From the NCBI GenBank assembly GCA_012064415.1, contig SSNU01000071.1, positions 391,611-455,610 on the forward strand: a stretch of DNA of 64,000 nucleotides, in the 5' to 3' direction. The notes below the pieces were generated by a model. It had not been told where the DNA came from. It was given only the letters and a program-made list of their open reading frames with translations, and did no database searches. A program made the translations under genes and the position numbers. Below, piece after piece: positions 1-11,081 of the stretch (position 1 is the stretch's first letter; each line of letters starts with the position of its first letter). Source of the stretch: Gyrodactylus bullatarudis. Lineage: Eukaryota; Platyhelminthes; Monogenea; Gyrodactylidea; Gyrodactylidae.

Positions 1-91
1 AGATTAAAATTATGTACATTTGAATAATAATCAAATAAAATGGATTGAGAAAAATTCAAAATTACTCAGCCTCAAGATGATGTAGAATATA

Positions 92-301
92 TAGTGGTAG
101 AAAAAATAAAAGTATTCACTAGAAATTGTCTCTAAATCACTTATTAAAAGTTATTGAAAATGGAAAGATGACCCATTCGATAGAGAATATTCGTTTCTAT
201 CAGAAATTACTTTTACTCGTACAAAGAGTTCATTCATATTTTCATAAATACAAATTTACAATATTTCATTAAATTTCAAAACGAAAAATTAAAAGTATTC
301 A
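92..301. repeat. Left 210-bp terminal inverted repeat of the Tc1 element
   Basis: Inverted copy of 1426-1635. It starts TAGTGGTAG next to the TA at 90-91. The sub-terminal (111-118) and inner (294-301) copies of AGTATTCA, each preceded by an A-rich stretch, are probable paired transposase binding sites by analogy with IR/DR elements. Confidence 0.9.
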
Positions 302-304
302 CTT

Positions 305-1309
305 TTATTTTGTAAAATCTCCCCTACCAAGTACAACATTTAAGCACCTTTTTGACATGGAATCATACAAATTTTCTATTATTTCTTTTGGGATTGATTT
401 CCACTCTTCATTGATTCTTTGAACTAGTTCTTGCCTATTTGAATATACTCTCCCTTGGGAATAGACTTTTTGAGATAAAATTCCCCACAAGTTTTCAATC
501 GGATTCAAGTCGGGGCTCCTAGCTGGCCATGACAAAATCTGTATCTCATTATCATCAAACCATGTTCTAGTTGATGCTGATCGATGACAGGGAGCATTAT
601 CTTGCTGGAATATCATCTCGCACTTATGAATTTCCTCCTTAAAGGGTAATAGCTGATCCTCAAGCAATTTCTGATATGAATTTGAATTAAGCTTCTCATC
701 AATAACGACAAGATTTCCAGTTCCTTGCTTTGTGATAAACCCCCAAACCATTACATTGCCTCCACCAAATCCTCGTTTGATTTTAGTAGGTCTAGGTAGA
801 GACTTGTCAATCCAACAAGAAGAAAGGCCATCAGGTCCATCCAAATTGAATTTTTTCTCATCTGAAAACATGATTTTACTCCAATCTTGGTTTTGGACAA
901 TTTTATCATGAGCCCACTGGTATCTCGATTCCCTATCCTTGATACTTAGATTAGGAACCCTTTTTGGTCTTCCCCAATAGATATTAGGATTAGTATTCAA
1001 ATAATTTTGAACTGTTCTAATGCTGACATTCAATTTAAGCTCAGCTTTTATTTGAGAAGCTGTTGCTTTTTTCTTGATGGCTAGATTGACAATTTTTTTA
1101 ATCAGGCAATTGGGTATGGATCTCTTTCGGCCTCGCTTTTTCGGATTTAGCTTCTTTTGTTTGACTGAAAACAAATTATTAACAGTTCTACATGAGCATC
1201 CGATTATTTTAGCTATCTTCCGATTGCTTGAGCCATCTTGTTTTAATTTGTTGACAAAATCTCTATCACAGCCTCTCAGCTTCGAAAATTTCAATTTTTT
1301 AACGAACAT
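305..1309 (-). CDS. Tc1-like transposase, DD34E
   Basis: 334-residue transposase of usual Tc1 length, without stops or frameshifts; ATG at 1309-1307, TAA at 307-305. Residues ~14-50 form a helix-turn-helix (D-G-S-S-N-R-K-I-A-K-I-I-G-C-S-C-R-T-V), followed by a basic R-G-R-K-R linker (59-63) resembling the GRPR/AT-hook and nuclear signal of Tc1 proteins. A second helix-turn-helix covers ~68-105. The catalytic core has D150 in I-M-F-S-D-E, D237 in Q-Q-D-N-A-P-C-H and E272 in S-P-D-L-N-P-I-E-N-L-W. There are 34 residues between the last two, the DD34E signature of Tc1 (mariner is DD34D). The glycine-rich G-F-G-G-G-N-V-M-V-W-G box (180-190) is present. It should cut and paste the surrounding element at TA sites. 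All key residues are present, so it may be functional. Confidence 0.95.
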   Translation of the reverse strand: MFVKKLKFSKLRGCDRDFVNKLKQDGSSNRKIAKIIGCSCRTVNNLFSVKQKKLNPKKRGRKRSIPNCLIKKIVNLAIKKKATASQIKAELKLNVSIRTVQNYLNTNPNIYWGRPKRVPNLSIKDRESRYQWAHDKIVQNQDWSKIMFSDEKKFNLDGPDGLSSCWIDKSLPRPTKIKRGFGGGNVMVWGFITKQGTGNLVVIDEKLNSNSYQKLLEDQLLPFKEEIHKCEMIFQQDNAPCHRSASTRTWFDDNEIQILSWPARSPDLNPIENLWGILSQKVYSQGRVYSNRQELVQRINEEWKSIPKEIIENLYDSMSKRCLNVVLGRGDFTK

Positions 1310-1425
1310 TTTTGAACTATGTTTAGTTTATTGGCGATAATATATTTGAATGTACTGTGTAAGAGATATAATGAAAATTCAGAATTCAAAGTCTAATTCT
1401 AACTGGGAAAAAAGGTGATTGAAAC

Positions 1426-1635
1426 TGAATACTTTTAATTTTTCGTTTTGAAATTTAATGAAATATTGTAAATTTGTATTTATGAAAATATGAATGAACT
1501 CTTTGTACGAGTAAAAGTAATTTCTGATAGAAACGAATATTCTCTATCGAATGGGTCATCTTTCCATTTTCAATAACTTTTAATAAGTGATTTAGAGACA
1601 ATTTCTAGTGAATACTTTTATTTTTTCTACCACTA
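1426..1635. repeat. Right 210-bp terminal inverted repeat of the Tc1 element
   Basis: Inverted partner of 92-301 with the same length. It ends ...CTACCACTA before the TA at 1636-1637. Pairing with the left arm stops abruptly at 1425 / 302. Confidence 0.9.
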
Positions 1636-1637
1636 TA

Positions 1638-4236
1638 GATCATTTGAGACATGTAGAGAAAATCATAGTTTTCCCCTGGATCAATGAAATTCCTAGCAAT
1701 ATAAAAGGCTTACGCTTATTTTAAATAAAATCAATTATTTGTTAGAACGCTAGTTGGTAATAGAAAAATATTTTTGTTCCATGATGGTTTTTAGATAAAA
1801 TTCAAGAGAGTTTAGATTACAAGCATCTCATCCCTTGAAGAAGGTACTTGACTATCTCAGTATCGAAACGTCTGGAGGAGGCTTTGGAAAACGGTTTGTT
1901 ATATAGTCCAATTATCAATCTACTTTTACTAATTTTTATTGTTAGTTGATAATAAAAAAACTCAATATTTTCCTCCGAATGATCTTGAAGTATTATTTCA
2001 GATTCTCAATGAAATGAGTGGTTCTTGAGAATGCGCCAAATTTTTCAGTTTTTTTTCTGGATTATTTAAAGCAACTAAGCGCTGATATTTGACATTAGAC
2101 AAATTTAATCGAGAAATAGATGAGCTTCTAAATTATGATTTTCTGTCGCCGAATTCGAATCCTTTTTTAATACCAAAATACCAGTATTGCTTCGTTAAGT
2201 GGCCATCAATCAATTTTAATTTTGAAATATTACCCTAATTGATCAAATGAAAATTGATATTATTGAGCCATGAAGGTACAATTTCAAATTTAAATGATAT
2301 CCAATGTATATTCAGACGAAAATCAAAATGTATTTGGAATTAAAGACAGTAGGAGACATTGAAGAAAAATTGTTCTTGATAATAAATTTGAATTAAGTTT
2401 TTCTCCGAAACAGTTAAATTACTCGGCGTAGGTCTATTTAAATTCATTTTATTTTCTTCTCCATTCGTTCCTCAGTTTCTGGCTTAGAAATGAACTAGCG
2501 TGCATAACTCTAAAAGGGGAGGAAGATGAAATTTGGGATCTCTTCGTTTAATCTAGCCTAATATATTGCATACTGTATATCGTTTTTGAGCAAGAGTCTA
2601 ATCAAAAACGAACATCTTCACTTGTAGAATACGATAGTATCATCCCCGATAGATAAACAATGTAAAAGAGTATCCTTGTATTATTTATCTATTCTGCCAA
2701 CTGTATTATATCAGTGACGAATTTATTGTTTGGCTCTCTATTAGACTTTATGGTTCCGACAAGTTCAATACCGAGGTTGAGGTTTTTTGAAATTTACTCA
2801 AAATGAATGATGACAGAGAGGAGCTTGAAAGGCTGGTTTTTTTAAATACGTCGATTTTCAAACTTTGAATTGCAGACAAAAATCCTCAAAATCTTTCAAC
2901 GGAGTTGAAGAAAATAAGATTAAAATGATGAATCGATTTTAAAATTGATAAATTTTGAGACCTGATGATCAATAACTACTGGAATTATTTTACTTGAGGA
3001 GAAGAAAGAGTAAAGTTTGACTATTGTGAGCCTATAATGCCGATTGTCCAAGGACGATGTTAAACTATTATTTTAATCTGCTCAGAATATCTATTTTGTG
3101 ATAAATTTTATTTTGTATGAATTACAGTCTTATAAACTCAAATAAAATTAGTGATTCTAACTAATTTAAAAACTGAATGAATAAATTTTCTTAACGGAAT
3201 TTTTCGATATTATCCTTGTCCCCAGATCGATTCTCTCCAAATTTTCAAAATTTTATTATTTTTTCTTCAATTCCGTCGAATAGTTTCTTGGTTTCGGTAT
3301 ATGCTAAGACTATTTCCAAAACAACTTTACATGGCTTACATGGAATGAATTTGAAGAGTAAAGTTTAAAACTTTAGGAACAAAGAAATGGGTACATTGTC
3401 TGATGCTGTGCGCTATTATTTATGTTCTATTAATATTTTCTATTCTGGTATGTGTCTTTAGCTAATCTCTGATTCTCAAGTGTGTTTGTTCCCAACCACA
3501 CAACTGAAATACGTAGTTAATTTTCTTAGCAGATGCACAAGTCAGAGAAGAAATAGATGAGGGATAATAAATTTTACCTCATCTCGTATCTCACAACGTC
3601 ACTTCTGGCTTTTAATTTATTATTCAAAAATTAAATAGCTCTAGGATATGGAAAATGAAAAAAACTGCAATTCAATAATGAAATTTACGTTCAGATCCAT
3701 TTGTGGGAAAGAATGAAATTTTATAAAGGGCTGGTAACTTTTTGTTAGGATAAAGGAAATTCTGAACAACTATTTGTATATTTTATTCAATAAATAACGG
3801 CTTTATCAATACTATTTTTGATATGAAAAAGTTTGAAATTCATGATCAAGATACTCAAGATTTCAGTCAAGCATAATAGAATGGATATAAAATTTGGCGG
3901 CGATTGAAGAAATTGAGTAATTTTAAACTTCATTGCTCAAATAATGCTCTATGGTAAGAGTCAGTACGAGAGTGAATTTTAAATTTAATCTTGTTACTTT
4001 TAAAAAGTCTCAAGGCTAAACGAATTTGTTACCAGGTTTCAAAATTAACAAACTATAGAGCAAAATAGCTTGCTAATCGTGATAATGGGTTCGGCTGACT
4101 AAATTTTAAAAACATTGATTAAAAGTTAAAACCAACCAACTGTACTAATTAGTTAAACAAGTCTAAACTAAAGGATCTCCAAGTACACATTATAGCGTTC
4201 CATTATTAGAAAAATGTATCAAAAATATTGACTCAC
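1638..4236 (-). other. Innexin intron sequence left of exon 2, no gene seen
   Basis: AT-rich unique-looking DNA. I looked on the minus strand for the missing innexin exon (second loop-2 cysteine, F-L-W-F-W-type fourth membrane span) and did not find it, so the next exon should lie beyond the left edge. No further coding signal was seen. Confidence 0.5.
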
Positions 4237-4876
4237 CTGGCCATTTTAACTTGACCCATTTTCCGTATTTTTACTGTGCAGTAAGTAACCCTGGGGAAAT
4301 GGCCGGTCTGTTCCCATTCTTCGCCCATGGTTAAATTTTGTAATAATTGAGCTCCGAATAATGTACTGTTAAACCCTGTAAATCGTTGCATGAGAAATAT
4401 TTGACCGATGCTATTCATAACAAAGAGAGTTCTGACAACTAGGAATAAACAGGTTAGCCGGGAATTCGGAGAAAAGCCACACATCAAACGGTTGAACATT
4501 GATTTCACGCGTCTAAATCGATGTTGCGATTCAGCTTGCTCTTCCAATGTTGCAACCAAACAGCTGACTGCTTTTAATCTAAGTTCACGATCCGGTATTG
4601 CTGCTTCTCGAGCAGATTTCAATAACAATGGAAGACGTCGTGATCCGACTCTCCAGAGGAGATGTGGAACCCATGCCATCATTGCTTGGCCAGCCATTAC
4701 TATTGCTACCCACTGATAGTAACCAATGTATCTGATTTTTGAGTTCTCTATATTTTCATCTGGAATTGATTCGTTTGGCAAAAGGAAATAGGTATTCGAT
4801 ACCCAGCATAGATTTTCGGCATATTCTTCCCAGGATTTTGTGAATTCTTGCGGTGCCCAACATTGAATTGGTTTAC
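4237..4876 (-). CDS. Innexin, exon 2 (gap-junction protein, central part)
   Basis: 640-nt internal exon encoding residues 60-271 of an innexin, the invertebrate gap-junction channel protein of the plasma membrane. Acceptor TTTTAG|GT (AG at 4878-4877) and donor CAG|GTGAGT (GT at 4236-4235) are both consensus. Reading exon 1 into exon 2 restores the canonical Y-V-G-K-P-I-Q-C-W. Extracellular loop 1 has its conserved cysteines C64 and C82 and W-E-E-Y-A-E-N. The family signature Y-Y-Q-W opens membrane span 2 (111-133), which contains the conserved proline P129. A charged cytoplasmic loop follows (~134-197), then span 3 (~199-222). Loop 2 begins with F-P-R-V-T-Y-C, whose C258 is a conserved cysteine. 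The second part of loop 2, span 4 and the C-tail are missing from the window. The exon ends two bases into a codon. An ATG inside it (4781) gives a deceptive 182-residue ORF; the real start is in exon 1. Confidence 0.95.
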
Positions 4877-4878
4877 CT

Positions 4879-7685
4879 AAAAGTAAATTTAAAAACTCTT
4901 AGATATTTTCAACCGAAATCATAACTAAACTCAATCATTGATAACCCATGTGACACGAATTCATCTTATTTACATCAAAAGTGCAAAGAGAAACAAATAT
5001 TTATAAAACGGTTTATGTCTACCAGTTGGACATTCTCTCCCTTGCATAGATTTATAAACATTTCTCTTTAGTTTAACTTGGAAAATGTCTTACACTATAA
5101 AATATCGAGAATGACTACCTTTAGTTATGCTATAAAAATATTTTTGTTAAAATTTTATTATTAATAGAAAACAATCCTCCGATCCGATTAAATTCCTTCA
5201 TGTGGGTATTAGAATTCTCAGCTATTTGGTCATTCGAGACTGATATATAAAAAGCTTTGATGAGCTTATCGTGAAGAAGGCGTGTGAAGATAATCACTGT
5301 CGAAACGGTAAGATGTCTACTGGCTAAGAATTCTTATGTATTGTTTCAAATCAATTAATGAGATCACCAAGATTTTCACAGTGGTAACCGGTTCTCTGTC
5401 TAATCGTAATCTTAAAACTCAACTAACTCAAAATTGAAAACAGGAAAATTTGACGCTAGCCATAATTTTGTAAATAGGTCAGATTTTTCACAGAAAGTAA
5501 TCGTTATTTTGTTTCTATCTGCTAAAGAAAAATAACCTGATCATAAAATGTATTAGGAATCTAATGAATGTTTTATTCTTTGCACAGATCAATTTTTCAG
5601 CAGGAAAAATTCATAATAAAATCGCCATAAAGACTACGAAAAGAAGGAAAAAATTTTCAAAAGAACACAATTTTGTTTTCATTTAAAGAAATAAAATATA
5701 GGCCTATTCTTTGTACTGGTTGGAGAGGAATGGATACACTTGAAATTTTATGCTTGAATTAAGATTACATTTGAGTTAGTAAAAAAAGAATGAAGTATTC
5801 AAACTCTTGTGTGTCAGAGTAAAACAACAAAATTTCCAATAAGACATAAAAAAGTTTAAGTGCAGAAATTTATAGTGACAAACTCTATTTGTTTCCAAAC
5901 CCAAAATGATCACACAAACATATTCGAAGAAAATAATCATGACATAAAAACTAATAATATTGTTCTTTAGTTGATGAAAAATCATGCTGTAGCCCTCGTG
6001 AGACCTATTTCTCACAATTTTTATACACTGTATCACTCTCAGAAATGAAAAAAGTGGCAATTAAGGTCAAAGGTGGGCTGGAGTTTTGTTTCACCTTTTT
6101 TATTGCCGTGATCTTTCTCTTCCGTTTTTCAATGCTCTAAGAATTTTCCCTTATTTGTTGGACTCACTTTTTATCGTTTAAGTTTGATGGGAAATAAAAA
6201 GAAACTCTAGGGTAGGTGAAAAGGAATAATATATCATTGTAATTATTTTGATGCATTTATCATCAGAAATCAATAATATCTCAGAGGATTGATTGCTTCT
6301 CAAAAAGTTTTTTTATGGCAAATTTTGATAGCCCGTTGGAGTAGGAAAAAATTGATTCAAAATCTTAGTTAGTTATAATGGCGACACAACTTTTAATTTT
6401 TATTAGAGACGAATACAGTTTACAAACCAGCCTAGCAGCTGAGACAAGTTTAGAGATAGATAAGTCAGTGCATCTTGGGATGGAAAAAGTAAAGCCATTC
6501 TGTTATTTTATTCAAAAATATATAGTTGATCATAATTTTTTCAACTCTCTTGATCAGATAATAAAAATTGGAAAAAGAACATAAACAAATACTATATATT
6601 TGTATAATTTCTATTTATAAAAAGAATAAACATGTACACATATAATATGAGAAAACCTTTTTGTTCAGAGGATTTATTGTCTCCAAACTTGGAATAAATA
6701 ATAAGCCCAGATAATTGGGGATCCTTTGTAATATAAACAGACATAGACGAAAATTTCCAACCAGAAAAATTTTTTTGACCGATCAGAATAGCTATATTTA
6801 TGAGAAATACGAAAAATTATCCAAGCTCTGCCATTTTACTGGAAGAAATAATGCGAATTGAAGGAAGATAAATAATTTCTTATGTTTGATGCTTCAAATA
6901 GAGTCTTTATGCTGCGCAATCGCCGCAATCGAATACCAAGCTTAAAAATTTTAAATTTTTGATATGTATTATCTTTAAAATCGTCAGTTTATTTAAAATC
7001 GACCAGATTTATTCTCTATTCTGTTCTATAAAAATATCATAAAAATTTCCTATCAAATGAAAACTCGAAGAGTAAAAAATTATCTCTCATCCTAATGCTA
7101 GTTTAATTTGAAATCTTGATAAACGTTTTCTATTAGAAATATTTCATAATTTTGTTTTTTATTCTATTAATTTAATGGGATAATGTTAAAATACTAGAAT
7201 GATTTTTATGTTTGAGTTTGATCATCTTAATTAACCACGGAACAAATCAATTTACATGCAGGCAATTGAGTGAAAATTTATTTATTTTTTTAAATAAAAA
7301 ACAATTCTAGAAAAAAACACCATATACACTCAATAAATACAAAAGGAACGTTTTTCTGTACATCTTGCCTTTCCATTTAGATTTTTCCCTTCAGCTTGAA
7401 TTATTTTTTTTATTGGAAGTTCACTGAGATGAAAAAATTTTCTGTTTCCCTTAGAAAAAAATAGGAACAAGAGAGTGATAGAGAGTTTAAGTATAGATAC
7501 ATAGTGATTTTCTCTACGTCGTCTTATAGCTTATATAGGGAAATATGCACCAGGGAGAGTATAATTTTTAAAAAGTATATCTCTTTTTCTTCAATGAAAA
7601 ATATGATGAAAAAAGAATTTATGATCCAGTTCAATCTAATGAAAAGGTCGCTTGAGAAAGTAGTCATGAGAAATTCATGTTGAGT
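4879..7685. other. Intronic stretch without recognisable features
   Basis: AT-rich DNA without coding signal that I recognise. Short ATG-initiated frames (for example 6378-6584 plus, 5776-6060 minus) have AT-driven composition and no family motif. The first recognisable repeat to the right is the foldback copy B1. Confidence 0.4.
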
Positions 7686-8137
7686 TCATTAGACCGTTTT
7701 TCGAATTTCGAGATGCACCGAATTCCCACTTTTTCAACTTTTGAAGCCAAAATTTTCATAGATTACGATGATTCGAAGCAGTTATTATTACTGATATTTG
7801 GGACCAAGATAATGAAGAATTTCTGTGAATTTCTGCACCCGAATTCGAATTCTTTGTCTGATCTGCGTTTAACTGTTACAAATCTTTGAAATCGATTTTA
7901 GCTCAAAAGTTGAAAAAGTGGAAATTTGATGTATTTTCGAAATTCGAAAGACCGGTTAATTTTGATCAGATTGATTTTTTTTTATTTCCACAGATTATTG
8001 GTTTATTTCATTATGGAACTGGAAAAATAAATTTTTTTCTGACTTTCCGGAAAAAATTTCAAGTTTTTCGTAATAAAAAGTATATTCTCATCTTTATCTC
8101 AATTAGGTTCAATATCAATCATTTTAATATCTTATAG
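7686..8137. repeat. Foldback family B, copy B1
   Basis: Hallmarks of the family: a left half reading TTTTTCGAATTTCGAGATGCACC and CCACTTTTTCAACTTTTGA, with the same words in inverse complement in the right half (TTGAAAAAGTGGAAATTTG, TTTCGAAATTCGAAA). It ends near CTCATCTTTATCTCAATTAGG. Two ATG frames lie inside (7677-7889, 7886-8137), but they read through a palindrome and are not believable genes. Boundaries are approximate. The nature of the family is unknown; its structure is that of a non-autonomous foldback/MITE. Confidence 0.65.
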
Positions 8138-8213
8138 TTTTCATTGGATTAAACTTGGCTATTGCATGAAACTGTAACTTTCTGTTTTTCTTCTTGTTTC
8201 GCGAGAGTTTTTT

Positions 8214-8915
8214 TTAATGTCTATCGGATTTTCACACCAAAATTGGACAAATAAGTGTATTATGAAATTCTCTAAATCCAGTGATGTAAGACTAAAAGCT
8301 TACAAATCACTGGTTTTTCCAATCAATTTAAATAACTCTCAGTGCCTAACTATTGAACGAGTTCAATATAGGTTTTTACATTCTCTATTCCCTCATATTG
8401 ACTCATATAACGCACTTATTCCAGTCTCAGGTCTTAACTCTCTCTGGGTCCGGAGATATGCTTTTTTAATAAAGAAATTCTCTGAGTCATATTCTCTTAC
8501 AAATAATAATTATTATCTGAGAAACTCAAAATACGACCCCAATTGCTTATTATCTTTTTATAATTTCATTTTTACAAAATATGATTTATCCGATTGTGAA
8601 GACTTGACCAATACTAAACTGGTCATGTCTCACATCAGACTTAAAATTGATTACTCTAAGTCTTTGTTTTATTCTTATCTTCACTAACCAGATGATTTTC
8701 GAATTTCTTGCAGACCCTAGTCTTCATGTCACATTATTGAATGATTAATTAACTCCAGTACTTTTGATTTATCATTTTATTATGGAGCAGATAAATTTCA
8801 CTATTTTATTTTTGTATTTAATTACTATTTATGCAATCAGATTTACCTTATAATTTGTATCTATATTTTTTAATTTCAATATAAGATTTATGTCTAACAA
8901 AAAAAACAGTGATGA
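8214..8915 (+). mobile_element. 5'-truncated non-LTR retrotransposon (LINE), copy L1
   Basis: The 156-residue frame at 8217-8687 is the region after the reverse-transcriptase domain of a LINE protein. K-S-S-D-V-R-L-K-A-Y-K-S-L-V-F-P is followed by I-E-R-V-Q-Y-R-F-L and G-L-N-S-L-W-V-R-R-Y-A-F, the pattern found after the palm in CR1/Jockey/I-like elements. Relative to copy L3 it lacks about 11 residues around F-F-G-Y-I-F-P-V. After the stop an untranslated tail runs to an A-rich end (TCTAACAAAAAAAA, ~8895-8908) that is shared with copy L2, so this is the true 3' end. The 5' truncation is typical of LINE insertion. The ATG at 8217 is fortuitous. Same strand as L2, opposite to L3 and to the innexin gene. 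Confidence 0.8.
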
Positions 8916-8929
8916 ATGAATAACCAATA

Positions 8930-9904
8930 GGAATTCCTAATGGACATTTTCAATCGTTTTTTTTCAATTCTGATTTTTCGCCTGATAAGGGATTCTCTAT
9001 TCAAATGAAAATTTTAAAAACCAGACACACTTTTCCCTGAAAAGAAAGAACAAGCTGTCAATAAAAATTGAAATGCTTTGACAATATTGTATCATTATTG
9101 TGTTCCCCTAGTAGTTTAGTTTATTGAGAACATTCCCACTCGAGGAAAATTACCATTAGCCGAGTGAGTATTGTATAGAGAAACTTGAAATAATTCAATT
9201 AAAATTTTCAAAAATCTTCAAAAGCATTCCCCTCCCACTCCCATCCCCCTTTTTATTTGTATTAATCTTTAATTTTAATGAACTTTTTATAACGTGTAAT
9301 ACCTACATACTAATACATGAGTTCATACACACAATATGATATGTTATCCTATGGCACACAGTATTTGAATTAGTAAATTCTCCCCGATCCCCACCCTCTT
9401 TTTTTCATACATACAAACATTATTTTCATTATGATTACAACCAATAATCATGATAATATTGATTTTGTAATAAAAGAATTAATGAAGGATATATGAGAAG
9501 GATAGTACAGGGATAGGGGACTAGAGTGAGAGAATACTATCACGTGTATTATTACTATATGTCTCATATCATATTCATTGAATATTACTATTACTACTAC
9601 TATTCATATACTGGAAAAATATGAAATTTAATGAAATGTGTGAAAGGAAGCAAAAATAAGTAGATCTATTTCATTAAGAAACACAGTTTTTTTGACAGAA
9701 GCAGAAAATTTTCACATTAAAATACAATAAAATTTGAATGATAAAAAAACGATAGAATCAGTGATTAGATTTATAAAATTCAATTTCAGTTTTAATTGCA
9801 TGGTTCCAAGGGACTCTTCCTTTGAGTCCTAATGTGGATCTTTTGATCTAAATTCCAAAAAATTTAAATCTTTTCTTCTCATCTTCCTATATTAACTAGG
9901 TCTG
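8930..9904. other. Intronic stretch without recognisable features
   Basis: No coding signal seen. It contains C-rich runs near 9230-9252 and 9380-9400 and a short TATTAC/TACTAC microsatellite-like stretch near 9545-9605. Confidence 0.4.
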
Positions 9905-9908
9905 TACA

Positions 9909-10330
9909 TTAGGGTGAAATATTTTGTTCTCCGAACAACTCAGAGGACTTTCATTACTCAGATCATGTTTTGCATAATTTTAAAGCGTAAAAGTCATCCT
10001 TCTTCATGGAATTTCCCATTTTCCCACAATATCCCACGGACATGATAAAATAACGAAATTAACCATGAAGTCTCTCTTGATGATAAGATTACTATTTTTG
10101 AAAATAAAGCTTAATAAATGCATTAAATGTCCAAGATATTCCGGGTTTTAGTGATTGCGTCGTAAAATTTCATTGAAAATTGAGCGGTGATTTGAAAAAT
10201 TTTGGATTTATAAAACCGAATGACATAATGGAGAATCACTTAGTCCCATACAAAATAATGCTTATAATTGATAGTTCTATCAGAAAAGTTGGTCCTAATA
10301 TGAGGGTAAAAATTTCACCCTAGCCTAGTG
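9909..10330. mobile_element. MITE family E, copy E1
   Basis: About 420-bp non-coding repeat with inverted ends TAGGGTGAAA (9910-9919) and TTTCACCCTAGCC (10313-10325). It is related in inverted orientation to copy E2 at 53289-53669. They share, for example, TTATAATTGATAGTTCTATCAG here and its complement there, plus the ATTCCGGGTTTTAGTGATTGCGT block. Between the ends there is no frame of note. It is a non-autonomous DNA element, probably of the Tc1/mariner type given the TA flanks of E2. Confidence 0.65.
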
Positions 10331-10891
10331 TACATGAATGATAAATAAAATGGATACAGAATTGTGTTAGAAGGGAGAGAGAGCGCAGGAAACTATTCGT
10401 TAAACTTATTAAATGAAAAATTTCATTGTAATAGATAAAAAAGATAAAAGAACGTTTCATCCATGGTACGAATCATTTTGAAAAATTTAAAAACTCATGA
10501 GAGAAATCGATTGAAAATGAGCTTAACAAAAGAATAACCGATCAAATTTTTTTTGTTAGACAATATGTATTTATTAGAGTCATGAATGGAAATAAGAATA
10601 TTATGTAAGCTGAAAAAACACCAAATCTCTTAATATTATATATTTTTACAAAAAACTCTATCAGGAGAAAAATTATTTATGGAATCTATAATCAACTGAG
10701 CTGTTAGAAATTTCAATCTGATGAATTTCCACTTTTCTTCAATGTTTGATCCCAAAAACTTTATTGATTTTGGGAAATTAAAGCGATTAATTACCTAAAA
10801 AATTAGACTAAGTTTTTGATTTTTCTTGTAAGTTACGAGTTTATCCTGATTGAATATGGAATATAAATATTTAACCAAATCAATTATCTAG
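10331..10891. other. Intronic stretch without recognisable features
   Basis: AT-rich and no repeat recognised. I looked for upstream exons of the exon-like ORF at 10892-11081 and found none I could support. Confidence 0.35.
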
Positions 10892-11081
10892 GATCAAAAA
10901 ATATAAAAGGGAAAATCCAGAGAAGTCAACGGTAGTTGATAATCTAATTAAATCTCAGCCCGTAATTAACAGTTTCAACAATACAAAGAAGGCTTCACCT
11001 GCAGTTGGCAAAAGAGGTAGAAAACGTAAAAGTCTAACTGGGCAACCAACGATGGACAGATACGTGAAAAGGAAACAATGA
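10892..11081 (+). CDS. Possible terminal exon: basic protein tail with PCNA-binding-like motifs
   Basis: Open frame of 62 codons ending at TGA 11079-11081, directly after a possible acceptor TTATCTAG (AG at 10890-10891). The frame is closed upstream by TAA at 10872, so as a gene it must be spliced. The peptide is lysine-rich and not of the AT-driven F/I/K/N type seen in chance frames here. It contains Q-P-V-I-N-S-F-N (residues 22-29 of the exon), the basic stretch K-R-G-R-K-R-K-S (40-47, AT-hook or nuclear-signal-like), and near the end Q-P-T-M-D-R-Y-V followed by K-R-K-Q. Both Q-containing motifs approach the PIP box Q-x-x-(I/L/M)-x-x-aromatic-aromatic used to bind PCNA, though each has only one aromatic. 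C-terminal PIP boxes with basic tails are known from replication and repair proteins such as the small subunits of DNA polymerase delta. I do not recognise the protein. It may be a nested gene on the strand opposite the innexin, or a processed fragment. Confidence 0.35.

Larger units (their letters stand above)
92..1635 (-). mobile_element. Tc1-like DNA transposon, apparently intact
   Basis: Complete Tc1/mariner-superfamily element, 1,544 bp, flanked by TA on both sides (90-91 and 1636-1637), the target dinucleotide of this superfamily. The terminal inverted repeats are 210 bp each (92-301 and 1426-1635) and I find no clear mismatch between them by eye. Each arm carries the motif AGTATTCA twice, near the outer end (111-118) and at the inner end (294-301). 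This is the IR/DR layout known from Sleeping Beauty-type Tc1 elements, in which transposase binds two direct repeats per arm. It encloses one uninterrupted transposase gene on the minus strand. It sits in the innexin intron left of exon 2. Arm identity and the open reading frame suggest a young, possibly active copy. Confidence 0.93.

Noticed and set aside
1074..1340. 88-codon plus-strand frame
   Set aside because: Antisense shadow of the Tc1 transposase gene.
4408..4716. 102-codon plus-strand frame
   Set aside because: Antisense shadow of innexin exon 2, whose splice sites and family motifs are decisive.
4233..4781. Single-exon 182-residue protein beginning at ATG 4781
   Set aside because: The ATG does not exist as a start: the reading frame is open to the acceptor at 4877 and the upstream codons encode the conserved innexin loop 1.
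7677..8137. Two consecutive plus-strand frames
   Set aside because: They lie on the palindromic repeat B1; equivalent copies have no conserved frame.
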